In this document: piece by piece, positions 15,716-24,344 of the stretch
How positions within the stretch are numbered: position 1 is the first letter of the stretch
Layout: every line of letters starts with the position of its first letter
Source of the DNA: Avedoeria sp964651245
GTDB lineage: Bacteria; Chloroflexota; Anaerolineae; Epilineales; Epilineaceae
Assembly (NCBI GenBank): GCA_964651245.1
Contig: CAZYVI010000009.1
Span: forward strand, 62,001-126,000
Direction of reading: 5' to 3'
Length of the DNA stretch: 64,000 nucleotides
The notes under the pieces: model-generated
Told to the model about the DNA's origin: nothing
What the model saw: only the letters and a program-made list of their open reading frames with translations
The model's database searches: none
Position numbers and translations under genes: made by a program

Positions 15716-18523
15716 ATGACGATGCCACCCCGCCGCGCCGCCGACCCGGCGACGGCGGCCGCCCCGCGCTACGCCGTGCCGTTCGCCGCGCTGCGCGGCG
15801 CCGACCTGCCGCGCGTCGGCGGCAAGGGCGCCAACCTGGGCGAGCTGGCCGCGGCCGGCTTCCCGGTGCCCGACGGCTTCTGCGTGACCACCGACGCCTT
15901 CCGGCGCTTCCTGGCCGGCGACCCCGCGCTGGCCGAGCGCCTCTACGCCGCGCTCGAGGCGCTGCCCCGCGACGACGTCGCCGCCGCGCGCGCGACCGGT
16001 GCCGCCGTCCGCGCGCAGCTGGACGCGCTGCCGATGCCCGCGGACGTCGCGGCGGCCGTCGAGGCGGCGTGGCGGGCGATCGAGGGCGACGGCCCGGGTG
16101 GGCCGACGCGCCGCGGCGACGCGCCGCCGGCCACGCCTGGCGACGACCTGGGCGGCGCCTACGCCGTCCGGTCGAGCGCTACCGCCGAGGACCTGCCGGG
16201 GGCGTCGTTCGCCGGGCAGCAGGACAGCTACCTGGGCGTGCGCGGGCGCGAGGCCCTGCTCGACGCCGTGCGGCGGTGCTGGATCTCGCTGTTCACCGAT
16301 CGGGCGATCCTCTACCGCGCCCAGCACGGCTTCGACCACCGCGGCGTGGCGCTGGCGGTGGTGGTGCAGCGGATGATCGCCGCCGAGGCGTCGGGCATCC
16401 TGTTCACCGCCGACCCCGTGTCCGGCCACCGTGGGGTGGCGTCGATCGACGCCGGCTTCGGGCTGGGCGAGGCGCTCGTCGGCGGCCTCGTCACGGCCGA
16501 CCTCTGGCGCGTCGACGCGGGGCGCGGGCAGGTGCTCGAGCGCCGGATCGGCCACAAGGGGCTGGCGATCCGGCTGCAGCCCGACGGCGGCACGGTACGC
16601 GAGACGCTGTCGGACGAGCAGGCCGGACGGCCGGCGCTGACCGACGCCCAGGCGATCGACCTCGCCCGGCTCGGCGCGCGCATCGCGGCGCACTACGGCG
16701 CGCCGCAGGACATCGAGTGGTGCATCGACGGCGCGGGCGCCGTCTGGCTGGTCCAGTCGCGGCCGATCACGACGCTCTTCCCAGTGCCGGAGCTCGCCGT
16801 GCCGGCGGCGCCCGGCACGCCGCGCTTGTTCATCAGCTTCGGCCATGTCCAGGTCATGACCGACCCGTTCACCCCGATCGGGCGCGACGCCTTCCGGCTC
16901 GTCTTCCCGTTCGACCGCGCGTCGCCGCTCGGGCCCAGCCGCATCCTGGCCGAGGCGGCCGGGCGGCTGTACGTCGACCTGGCGCCGCTGCTGGCGTCGG
17001 CGCCGGCCCGCCGCACCCTGCCGCGCGTGCTGTCGGTCGCCGACCGCCACATCGCCGCCGCGCTCGAGGCCGTCGTGGCGCGGCCCGGCATGGCTGCCGC
17101 CCTGGCGCGCCAGCCGCGGCCGGTCCGCGCCGCGGCCGTCGCCCGCTTCGCGCTGCCGCTGCTGGGCCGGGCCGTCGGCTGGCTGGCGTGGCGCGACGTG
17201 GACGGCGCGGCCGCGACGCTGGCGCGCTACCTCGACGACGACGTGGCGGCCACGCGGGCGCGGCTGGACGCGGCCCCGGCCGGCGCAGCGCGGCTGGCGG
17301 CCGCCGAGCGCGAGGTGGCGCAGGTGTTCGAGCGCATGCTGCCCCGGTTCATCCCGGTCATCGCCGGCGCCATGCTGAGCCGGCTGCTGCTGCTGCGGCT
17401 CGGCGCCGAACCGGCCGACGTCGCGGCGCTGCTGCGGGGCCTACGCGGCAACGTCACGACCGACATGGACCTGGCGGTCGGCGACCTGGCCGACGTCGCC
17501 CGGCGCCACCCGGCGCTGGCGGCGCTGCTGGCGTCGCGCCCGCCGGCCGAGGCGCTGGCGGCGGTGCCGGCGGTCGAGGGCGGGCCGGCGTTCCTGGCCG
17601 CCCTCGACGGCTTCCTGGCCCGCTACGGCATGCGCGGCGGCGGCGAAATCGACCTCGGCCGGGCGCGCTGGGCCGACGATCCGAGCCCGCTGCTGGCCGT
17701 GATCGCCGGCAACCTGGCCCACGACGCGGCCGGTGCGCACCGCGCCCACTTCGCCGCCCTCGTCGCGGCCGGCGAGGCGGCCGTCGACCGCGTCGCCGCC
17801 GGCGCGGGGCGGGGCTGGCTCGGGCCGCTGCGCCGGCCGGCGGCCCGCCGGCTGGCGCGCGCGCTGCGCGGCCTGATGGCCGTGCGCGAGCATCCCAAGT
17901 TCGCGCTGATCCGGACGTTCGGCCTGCTGCGCGCCGCGGCTGCCGACGCGGCCGCACCGCTCGTGGCCGCCGGCCGGCTGGCCGCCGACGACGTCTGGCT
18001 GCTGCGCCTGGCGGAGCTGAGGCAGGCGCTCGCCGACCCGACGCTCGACCTGGCGACCCTGGTCGACGGCCGCCGGGCCGAGATGGCGCGCTGGGCGGCC
18101 GTGCGCCCGCCGCGGCTCATCACCGGCGACGGCGAGATCCCCGAGGTCAGCGTGGCCGCGGCGGGCGCCGCGGCGGGCGCGCTCGTGGGCACCGCCGCCT
18201 CGGCGGGCGTCGTCGAGGGCGTGGCGCGCGTTATCGCCGACCCGGGCCGCGAGGTGCTCCGCGCCGGCGAGATCCTGGTGGCGCCGTTCACCGACCCCGG
18301 CTGGACGCCGTTGTTCATCAACGCCGCCGGCCTGGTCATGGAGGTCGGCGGCTTGATGACCCACGGCAGCGTCGTGGCCCGCGAGTACGGCATTCCGGCC
18401 GTTGTCGGCGTCCCCGACGCCGTGGCGCGGCTGGCCACCGGGATGCGGCTGCGGGTGAACGGCGACCAGGGCTGGGTCGAGGTGCTGGCGGCGGCCGCCG
18501 ACGACGGCGACGCCGGCCGCTAG
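15716..18523 (+). CDS. PEP-utilising phosphotransferase, rifampicin-phosphotransferase-like
   Basis: 935 residues. The N-terminal ATP-grasp domain starts with 'GGKGANLGELAAAGFPVPDG' and includes 'AVRSSATAEDLPGASFAGQQ', 'ASGILFTADPVSGHRG' and 'DIEWCIDGAGAVWLVQSRPI'. The middle region (about 360-800) starts 'HVQVMTDPFTPIGRDAF'. The C-terminal swivelling domain carries 'GGLMTHGSVVAREYGIPAV' with phospho-accepting His883. There is no TIM-barrel PEP/pyruvate domain after the His domain. That order (ATP domain, middle domain, His domain at the end) is the RPH layout rather than PEP synthase. RPH proteins inactivate rifamycins by ATP-dependent phosphorylation, but many environmental homologues have no tested substrate. 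Start ATG 15716 follows CGGAG. Antibiotic specificity is not shown by sequence. Confidence 0.8.
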   Translation: MTMPPRRAADPATAAAPRYAVPFAALRGADLPRVGGKGANLGELAAAGFPVPDGFCVTTDAFRRFLAGDPALAERLYAALEALPRDDVAAARATGAAVRAQLDALPMPADVAAAVEAAWRAIEGDGPGGPTRRGDAPPATPGDDLGGAYAVRSSATAEDLPGASFAGQQDSYLGVRGREALLDAVRRCWISLFTDRAILYRAQHGFDHRGVALAVVVQRMIAAEASGILFTADPVSGHRGVASIDAGFGLGEALVGGLVTADLWRVDAGRGQVLERRIGHKGLAIRLQPDGGTVRETLSDEQAGRPALTDAQAIDLARLGARIAAHYGAPQDIEWCIDGAGAVWLVQSRPITTLFPVPELAVPAAPGTPRLFISFGHVQVMTDPFTPIGRDAFRLVFPFDRASPLGPSRILAEAAGRLYVDLAPLLASAPARRTLPRVLSVADRHIAAALEAVVARPGMAAALARQPRPVRAAAVARFALPLLGRAVGWLAWRDVDGAAATLARYLDDDVAATRARLDAAPAGAARLAAAEREVAQVFERMLPRFIPVIAGAMLSRLLLLRLGAEPADVAALLRGLRGNVTTDMDLAVGDLADVARRHPALAALLASRPPAEALAAVPAVEGGPAFLAALDGFLARYGMRGGGEIDLGRARWADDPSPLLAVIAGNLAHDAAGAHRAHFAALVAAGEAAVDRVAAGAGRGWLGPLRRPAARRLARALRGLMAVREHPKFALIRTFGLLRAAAADAAAPLVAAGRLAADDVWLLRLAELRQALADPTLDLATLVDGRRAEMARWAAVRPPRLITGDGEIPEVSVAAAGAAAGALVGTAASAGVVEGVARVIADPGREVLRAGEILVAPFTDPGWTPLFINAAGLVMEVGGLMTHGSVVAREYGIPAVVGVPDAVARLATGMRLRVNGDQGWVEVLAAAADDGDAGR

Positions 18524-19830
18524 GCGTCCCGGCCCGGCCCTTCGGCCGCCACGTGCGCCCGGGCCACGCCGTGGCCCTCGACGGCGGTCACGACGATCCG
18601 CAGGTTCCGCCAGGTGACCGTGTCGCCGACGAGCGGCGGGCGGTTGAGGCGGGCCAAGACCAGGCCGCTGATGCTGTCGACCTCGTCGTCGTCGAGGCTG
18701 CGGTCGAGCGCCTCGCCCAGCTCGTCGAGGCGCAGCGTGCCGGCCACGTCGAGGCCGCCGTCGGCCGCCGGGCGGACGTCGGGCGCCTCGTCGACGCCCT
18801 CGGCCACGTCGCCTACCGCCTCCTCGCAGAGGTCCTCGATCGTCACGATGCCGTCGGTGCCGCCGTGCTCGTCCATGACGACGACGAGCTGGGTGCGGGC
18901 GCGGCGCATCGCTTCGAGGACCTCGTCGAGCTCGCTCTGGGCGCTGACGAACGCTGTGGGCCGCACCGCGACGCGGCTGAGGCGGCGATCGGCCCGGACG
19001 AGCCGGAGTACGTCCTTGATGTGGACGACGCCCAGGATGTGGTCGAGGTCGCCTACGAAGACCGGATAGCGGGTGTGGGTCTGCGACGTCAGCGTCCGGC
19101 GCAGGTCGTCGGACGAGGCGCCCAAGGGCAGGCCGGTGACGTGGACGCGCGGCACCATGATCTCGTCGGCCGTTCGCTCGCCGAAGCTGAACAGGTCGCG
19201 CAGCATCTGCCCGGCCTCGGCGTGCAGCAGGCCGCCGGCCTCGCTCTCCTCGACCAGGTACTGCAGTTCGTCGGAGCTGTAGAAGTGGCCCGTCGAGAGC
19301 TCGCGGCGCACGCCCAGCAGGTGCAGGATGGCGTTGCCGAGCCCGTTGAGGCCGACGACGAACGGCTTGAGCGCCGTCTGGATCAGCAGCATCGGCCGCA
19401 CGACCCACAGCGCCGTCTGCTCGGCGTTCGTCAGCGCCAGGCTCTTGGGCACCATCTCGCCGACCACGATGTGGAGGTAGGTCAGGACAGCCACCGCCAC
19501 CATCGTGGCCAGGGTGTGGGCCGCGATGGCCGGCGGCAGCCAGGTCAGCCCGGCGAGGCGGTGCTCGAGCCACTCGGCCAGCTGGTGCTCGCCATACATG
19601 CCCAAGCCCAGGCTGGCCACGGTGATGCCGAGCTGGGCGGTGGCGATGAAGCGGTCTTGGCGGACCGGATCGCGCAGGATCGCCTCGACGAGCCGCGCGA
19701 CGGCGTGGCCCTGGGCCGCGCGGCGCTCGATGGCCGCCCGCGGCGCGCCGATGATCGCGAACTCGGCCGCCACGAACAGCCCGTTGAGGACGAGCAGCGC
19801 CGCCACGATCCCGACCACGCCCAGGCTCAT
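18520..19830 (-). CDS. CNNM/CorC (HlyC) family transporter-like protein, downstream copy
   Basis: 436 residues. N-terminal DUF21/CNNM membrane domain (to about 190) with 'LNGLFVAAEFAIIGAPR', 'TAQLGITVASLGLGMYGE' and 'IVVGEMVPKSLALTNAEQ'. A CBS pair (about 200-335) follows, with 'TRYPVFVGDLDHILGVVHIKD' split across its length and 'VVVMDEHGGTDGIVTIEDL'. The C-terminal CorC_HlyC domain ends at 436. The family takes part in Mg2+/Co2+ efflux or homeostasis; some are called hemolysin-like without being toxins. ATG 19830 overlaps the stop of the upstream paralogue (ATGA), so the pair is translationally coupled. Its stop shares the CTAG with the stop of the convergent gene. Confidence 0.92.
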   Translation of the reverse strand: MSLGVVGIVAALLVLNGLFVAAEFAIIGAPRAAIERRAAQGHAVARLVEAILRDPVRQDRFIATAQLGITVASLGLGMYGEHQLAEWLEHRLAGLTWLPPAIAAHTLATMVAVAVLTYLHIVVGEMVPKSLALTNAEQTALWVVRPMLLIQTALKPFVVGLNGLGNAILHLLGVRRELSTGHFYSSDELQYLVEESEAGGLLHAEAGQMLRDLFSFGERTADEIMVPRVHVTGLPLGASSDDLRRTLTSQTHTRYPVFVGDLDHILGVVHIKDVLRLVRADRRLSRVAVRPTAFVSAQSELDEVLEAMRRARTQLVVVMDEHGGTDGIVTIEDLCEEAVGDVAEGVDEAPDVRPAADGGLDVAGTLRLDELGEALDRSLDDDEVDSISGLVLARLNRPPLVGDTVTWRNLRIVVTAVEGHGVARAHVAAEGPGRDA

Positions 19831-21140
19831 GCGCCGCCCTCCGGTGCGCGCGGCCGGACGAGCAGCGACGCGATCGCCGGCCCGTCCATGCGCTCGACCT
19901 CGACCTCGACGCCGTCGATCGTCAGCCGCTCGCCGCCGGCCGGGACGGTGCCCAGCGCCACGACGACGCGCCCGCCCACGGTGTCGGCCTCGTCGTCGGC
20001 CCAGTCGGCGCCGAGCCAGACGATCGCTTCGTCGAGCCGCAGCGCGCCGGGCAGCCGGATGCGGCCGTCGGGCAGCGGCTGCGGCGCGTCGGTCGTCTTG
20101 AACTCGTCGTCCACGTCGCCGACGAGCTCGGCCAGAATGTCCTCGAGCGTGACGACGCCGGCGACGCCGCCGTACTCGTCGAGCACCAGCGCCAGCCGTG
20201 CCCGCCGCCGGCGCAACTCGGCCACCAGCCGGTCGGCCGTCAGCGTCGAGGGCACGATCGAGAGCGGCTTGACGAGGGCCGTCCAGCCGTCGGCGCCGCC
20301 GGTGCGGGCGTAGAGGCTGGCGATGTCCTTCGTCTGGATCAGGCCGACGACGTCGTCGATGTGGCCACGGTAGACCGGCGCCCGGGTGTAAGGGCTCTCG
20401 ATCGCCCACGCCAGCAGCTCCGACGGCGGGGTGTCGACGTCGATGGCGTGGACGTGGCGGCGCGGCACCATGAGCTGCTTGGCGGTGCGGCGGCCGAGCT
20501 GCAGCGCCTGGCTCAAGCGGCGCTGCTCCTCGGCGTCGAGCAGCCCGCCGTCCTTGCTCTCAGCGATGAGCATCGTGATCTCGTCGGGCGAGTGGATGTG
20601 GCGGTGGCTGTCGGCGGCGCGCATCCCCAGCAGCCGCAGGATCAGCCAGCCGCTGCCGTTGAGGAGGCCGATGAACCACCGGAAGACGGCCAGCGACGCC
20701 GTCATCGGCCAGTAGAGCCAGAGCGACACCTGGGTCGGAAACTGCAGCGCCAGCGACTTCGGCACCAACTCGCCGAACACGACGTTGAACGCCGTCAGCC
20801 CGAGCAGCGTCACCACCGCCGCCGTCGACGCCGCCGCGGCCGCCGACCAGCCGGCGCGGCCCAGGACCGTCTCGAGCCCCTCGCCCAGGCGCGACTGGCC
20901 GTAGGCGCCGAGGATCAGGCCCGATAGCGTGATCCCGATCTGGCTGGCGGCGATGTAGCGGTCGAGGGCGTGGCTGTCGGTGATGATCGGCAGCAGCCGC
21001 CGGGCCAGCGGGTTGCCGTCGTCGGCCAGCTGGGCGATGCGGCTCTGGCGCACCCCGACCGTGGCGAACTCGGCGGCGACGTAGAGGGCGGTGAAGGCCG
21101 TCAGGACGACCACGACGGCCAACGCGACGAGGACGGTCAC
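19827..21140 (-). CDS. CNNM/CorC (HlyC) family transporter-like protein, upstream copy
   Basis: 437 residues from a GTG at 21140 with a G-rich ribosome-site candidate upstream. Same layout as its neighbour: CNNM membrane domain ('LYVAAEFATVGVRQSRI', 'ASQIGITLSGLILGAYGQS', 'VVFGELVPKSLALQFP'), a CBS pair ('YTRAPVYRGHIDDVVGLIQT', 'LVLDEYGGVAGVVTLEDIL') and a CorC_HlyC end with 'DEADTVGGRVVVALG'. The two copies are diverged over their whole length, so the duplication is old. They may form a hetero-oligomer, as reported or proposed for adjacent copies in other bacteria. Substrate ion not determined. Confidence 0.92.
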   Translation of the reverse strand: MTVLVALAVVVVLTAFTALYVAAEFATVGVRQSRIAQLADDGNPLARRLLPIITDSHALDRYIAASQIGITLSGLILGAYGQSRLGEGLETVLGRAGWSAAAAASTAAVVTLLGLTAFNVVFGELVPKSLALQFPTQVSLWLYWPMTASLAVFRWFIGLLNGSGWLILRLLGMRAADSHRHIHSPDEITMLIAESKDGGLLDAEEQRRLSQALQLGRRTAKQLMVPRRHVHAIDVDTPPSELLAWAIESPYTRAPVYRGHIDDVVGLIQTKDIASLYARTGGADGWTALVKPLSIVPSTLTADRLVAELRRRRARLALVLDEYGGVAGVVTLEDILAELVGDVDDEFKTTDAPQPLPDGRIRLPGALRLDEAIVWLGADWADDEADTVGGRVVVALGTVPAGGERLTIDGVEVEVERMDGPAIASLLVRPRAPEGGA

Positions 21141-21310
21141 CGGCCCCCCCCGGCCTGCGCCGCGCGGATCGCGCGCGCAGGCGGCCTACGTGGGCCGGCG
21201 GGTTCGGCGGCTTGCATGGGCGTGAGTTTGCCGCCGACGGCCGGCGGAGGCAAGATCGCCGCCGCCGGCCGGCCGCGCCGGCGCCCCGCCCCCCACCCCC
21301 GGAGCCCGCG

Positions 21311-22819
21311 ATGCCGCTGCCGACCGTCTCGACCCGCCATGGCGCCCTCGAGGCCGCCGCGTGCGACGCGCTCGTGGTCAACCTGTTCGCCGGCGTGACC
21401 ACGCCCGGCGGCGCCACCGGCGCCGTGGACGCCGCGCTCGGCGGCGCGATCCGCGACGTCATCGCCAGCGGCGACCTGACCGGGGCGCTCGGCGAGGTGC
21501 GCTGGCTCTATCCGCGCGGCGCGCTGCCGGCCCGGCGCGTCGCGGTGGTCGGCCTCGGCCCGGCGGAGGGCTTCGACGCCACGGCGGCGCGCAAGGCCGC
21601 CGCCGCCGCGGCCCGCGCGGCGCGCGACCTCGGCGCCAAGACCGTCGTCACCATCGCCCACGGCGCCGGCATCGGCGGCCTCGACCCGACCGCGGCGGCG
21701 CAGGCCACGGTCGAGGGCATGCTGCTGGCGCTCTACCGCTACGACGCCCCCAAGCAGAAGCGCGACGACAAGGCCGTCGCCTCGATCGAGCTGCTCAGCC
21801 ACGACGCCGCGGCGTTGCCGGCGCTCGAGGCCGGCGCCCGCGCCGGGCAGGCGATCGCCGCGGGCGTGGCGCTGGCGCGCGACCTGGCCAACGGCCCGCC
21901 CAACCGCTGCACGCCGGCCCACATGGCCGACACCGCCCGGCGCATCGCCGCCGAGGCTGGGCTGCGCGTCGAGGTCGGCGATCGGGCCTGGGCGGAGGAG
22001 CGGGGGATGGGCGCTTTCCTCGCCGTCGCCCAAGGGGCGGGCCATCCGCCGGCGTTCATCGTCCTGGAGCACAACGCCGACCGCACCGACCTGCCGGCGC
22101 TCGTCGTCGTGGGCAAGGGCGTGACGTTCGACACCGGCGGCATCTCGATCAAGCCGTCCGAGGGCATGGAGGCGATGCGCGGCGACATGGCCGGCGCGGC
22201 GGCGGTGCTCGGCGCGATGCAGGCGGTCGGCCGGCTGGGCCTGCCGCTGCGCGTCATCGGGATCACGCCCTGCACCGAGAACATGCCCGACGCCCACGCC
22301 TACCGACCCGCCGACGTGATCACCGCCTCCAACGGCAAGACGATCGAGATCATCAGCACCGACGCCGAGGGCCGGATGATCCTGGCCGACGCCCTGGTCT
22401 ACGCCGCGCGCTATCAGCCCGCCGCCGTCGTCGACCTGGCGACGCTCACCGGCGCCTGCGTCGTCGCCCTGGGGCAGCACATCGCCGCCGGCCTGTTCGC
22501 CAACAACGACGCCCTGGCGGCACGGCTCGTGGCCGCCGGCGACGCGACGCGCGAGCGGCTTTGGCGGCTGCCGCTCTGGCCCGAGTACCGCGAGGCGATC
22601 GAGACCGACCGGGCCGACATGAAGAACTCCGGCGGCCGGCAGGGCGGCGTGGCGACGTCGGCTGTGTTCCTGCAGGAGTTCACCAGCTACCCCTGGGCCC
22701 ACCTCGACATCGCCGGCATGATGGAGCAGAAGAAGGCGTGGGACCTCGGTCCCGCCGGCGCGACCGGCTACGGCGTCCGGCTGCTCGTCGAGTGGCTGCG
22801 GGGCTGGGCGCCGGCCTAG
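21311..22819 (+). CDS. pepA: leucyl aminopeptidase, M17 family
   Basis: 502 residues. It removes N-terminal residues from peptides with two metal ions, in the cytoplasm as a hexamer. The variable N-terminal domain (1-160) is followed by the catalytic domain. This has 'VGKGVTFDTGGISIKPS' (Lys269 and the metal Asp), 'GDMAGAAAVLG' and 'STDAEGRMILADAL', equivalent to the NTDAEGR signature with its bicarbonate-binding Arg. Metal ligands Lys, Asp, Asp, Asp and Glu are all in place. ATG 21311 is preceded by CCGGAG. An upstream in-frame ATG at 21212 is possible but has no ribosome site. It is followed after 22 bases by the acyltransferase gene on the same strand. In some bacteria PepA also binds DNA; nothing here speaks for or against that. 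Confidence 0.95.
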   Translation: MPLPTVSTRHGALEAAACDALVVNLFAGVTTPGGATGAVDAALGGAIRDVIASGDLTGALGEVRWLYPRGALPARRVAVVGLGPAEGFDATAARKAAAAAARAARDLGAKTVVTIAHGAGIGGLDPTAAAQATVEGMLLALYRYDAPKQKRDDKAVASIELLSHDAAALPALEAGARAGQAIAAGVALARDLANGPPNRCTPAHMADTARRIAAEAGLRVEVGDRAWAEERGMGAFLAVAQGAGHPPAFIVLEHNADRTDLPALVVVGKGVTFDTGGISIKPSEGMEAMRGDMAGAAAVLGAMQAVGRLGLPLRVIGITPCTENMPDAHAYRPADVITASNGKTIEIISTDAEGRMILADALVYAARYQPAAVVDLATLTGACVVALGQHIAAGLFANNDALAARLVAAGDATRERLWRLPLWPEYREAIETDRADMKNSGGRQGGVATSAVFLQEFTSYPWAHLDIAGMMEQKKAWDLGPAGATGYGVRLLVEWLRGWAPA

Positions 22820-22841
22820 CCGGCCACGGGGGCGGCGCACC

Positions 22842-24245
22842 GTGATCTACCGCCTGCTGCGCGGCTACTTCCGGCTGGCGCTGAAGGTGTTCTACCGCTC
22901 GGTCGAGGTCGAGGGCCTCGACCGGGTGCCGCGCGCCGGGGCCGTCGTGTTCACCCCGAACCACGCCAACGCGCTGCTCGACCCGATGTTCATCGCCCTG
23001 GCCATCGAGCGGCCGGTCTGGCTGACCGCCAAGAGCACGCTGGCGGCGCACCCGCTCGTCGGCTGGCTGATGCGGGCCGCCAACGTCGTGGCGCTGCACC
23101 GGACGCAGGACGCCGGCGAGGGGGCCGACCCGCGGGCCAACCTGGCCGCGCTGGCGACGCTCGGGCAACGGCTGCTGGCCGGCGGCGCCGTGATCATCTT
23201 CCCCGAGGGCCAGAGCCACAACGACCCCGGCCTGCGGCCGTTCAAGCGCGGCGTCGCGCGGCTGGCGTTCGACGTCGTGGCCGGCGGCGGGACCTCGCTG
23301 GCGATCGTGCCGGTCGGGATGTGGTTCGAGGACAAGGACGGCTTTCGATCGCGCGCCCTGGTGCGCTTCGGCCCGCCGATCGACGTCGCCGCCTGGCGCG
23401 CGGCGCGGCCCGGCGCGCCGGCGCAGGCGCTGACGGCCGAGCTGCAGGCCGCCGTCGACGCCGCCGCGGTGACGTTCGCCGACCGGCGCGAGGCCCTGGC
23501 GCTGGCCTACGCCGCCGAGATCGCCGAGACCGGCGGCCGCCGCCCGCCGCGCCTCGGCGCCGCTGGTCCGCGACTGGGCGCACGGGCGCGGCTCGTCGAG
23601 CGGCTGCGGCGCGGCTACCGGCTGCTGGCGGCCGCCGCGCCGGCCGAGCTCGAACCGTTCGTCGAGCGCGTGGCCGACTACCGGCGCCGGCTGCGGCGCG
23701 GCGGGATCACGCCGGCCGAGGTCTTCCTGCCGCTCGACGCGCGGCTGGCGCTGCGCTTCGCCGTCCGCGAGACGGCCGTGGCGCTGGCCGGTCTGCCGTT
23801 CGCGCTCTGGGGCCTGGCGACCCACGCCGTGCCGGCGGCGATCGTGGCCGCGGCCGCCTGGCGGCTGGCGCGCAAGAACGACCAGGTGGCCACCAGCGCC
23901 GTGTTCGGCGCCCTGGTCGTGTTTCCGCCGTGGTACCTGGCGCTGGCGATCGCCGCCTGGGTCTGGCTGCCGTGGCCCTGGGCGCTGGCGGCGACGGTGC
24001 TCACGCCGCCGTGCGGCGCCGCGGCCCTCCTCTGGCTCGGCCGCCTCGCCGATGCCGTCCGCCGCGCCGCCACCTACGCGCGCTTCGTGCGCCGGCCCGA
24101 GCTCCAGCGGGCGCTGGTCGACGAGGGCCAGTCGATCCTGGCCGCGCTGCGCGCGTTCGAGGCCCGGCTGGACGAGGGCGGTGACGGGGGCGGCGGTGGC
24201 GCGGGGGCGGTCGGGACGGCGGACACGGGCGTCACCGTCCCGTAG
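22842..24245 (+). CDS. PlsC-type 1-acylglycerol-3-phosphate / glycerol-phosphate acyltransferase
   Basis: 467 residues from GTG 22842. The PlsC domain (about 30-210) has motif I NHANALLDP, in which His and Asp are separated by five residues as in the GPAT-like subgroup, and motif III 'IIFPEGQSHNDPGLRPFK'. 'SLAIVPVGMWF' is the usual fourth block. It would place an acyl chain on glycerol-phosphate or a lysophospholipid at the inner membrane face. The rest contains a helical linker (215-310) and about three TM helices near residues 320-400 ('LPFALWGLATHAVPAAI', 'FGALVVFPPWYLALAIAAWV'), so it is a larger, membrane-anchored form. It ends in a Gly-rich tail. It lies close behind pepA and may be co-transcribed. 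Confidence 0.85.
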   Translation: MIYRLLRGYFRLALKVFYRSVEVEGLDRVPRAGAVVFTPNHANALLDPMFIALAIERPVWLTAKSTLAAHPLVGWLMRAANVVALHRTQDAGEGADPRANLAALATLGQRLLAGGAVIIFPEGQSHNDPGLRPFKRGVARLAFDVVAGGGTSLAIVPVGMWFEDKDGFRSRALVRFGPPIDVAAWRAARPGAPAQALTAELQAAVDAAAVTFADRREALALAYAAEIAETGGRRPPRLGAAGPRLGARARLVERLRRGYRLLAAAAPAELEPFVERVADYRRRLRRGGITPAEVFLPLDARLALRFAVRETAVALAGLPFALWGLATHAVPAAIVAAAAWRLARKNDQVATSAVFGALVVFPPWYLALAIAAWVWLPWPWALAATVLTPPCGAAALLWLGRLADAVRRAATYARFVRRPELQRALVDEGQSILAALRAFEARLDEGGDGGGGGAGAVGTADTGVTVP

Positions 24246-24344
24246 AGGGCCTGGCGAGACCACACGGCCGACGTTCCCGACGGAGCCGAGGCACCGCGCT
24301 GCGCCGGCACAGGTCGGGACCGTTCGCGCGCCGTCCGCGCACCC

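Noticed and set aside
18520..21140. Hemolysin toxin genes
   Set aside because: The HlyC/CorC name is historical; CNNM, CBS and CorC domains indicate ion homeostasis.
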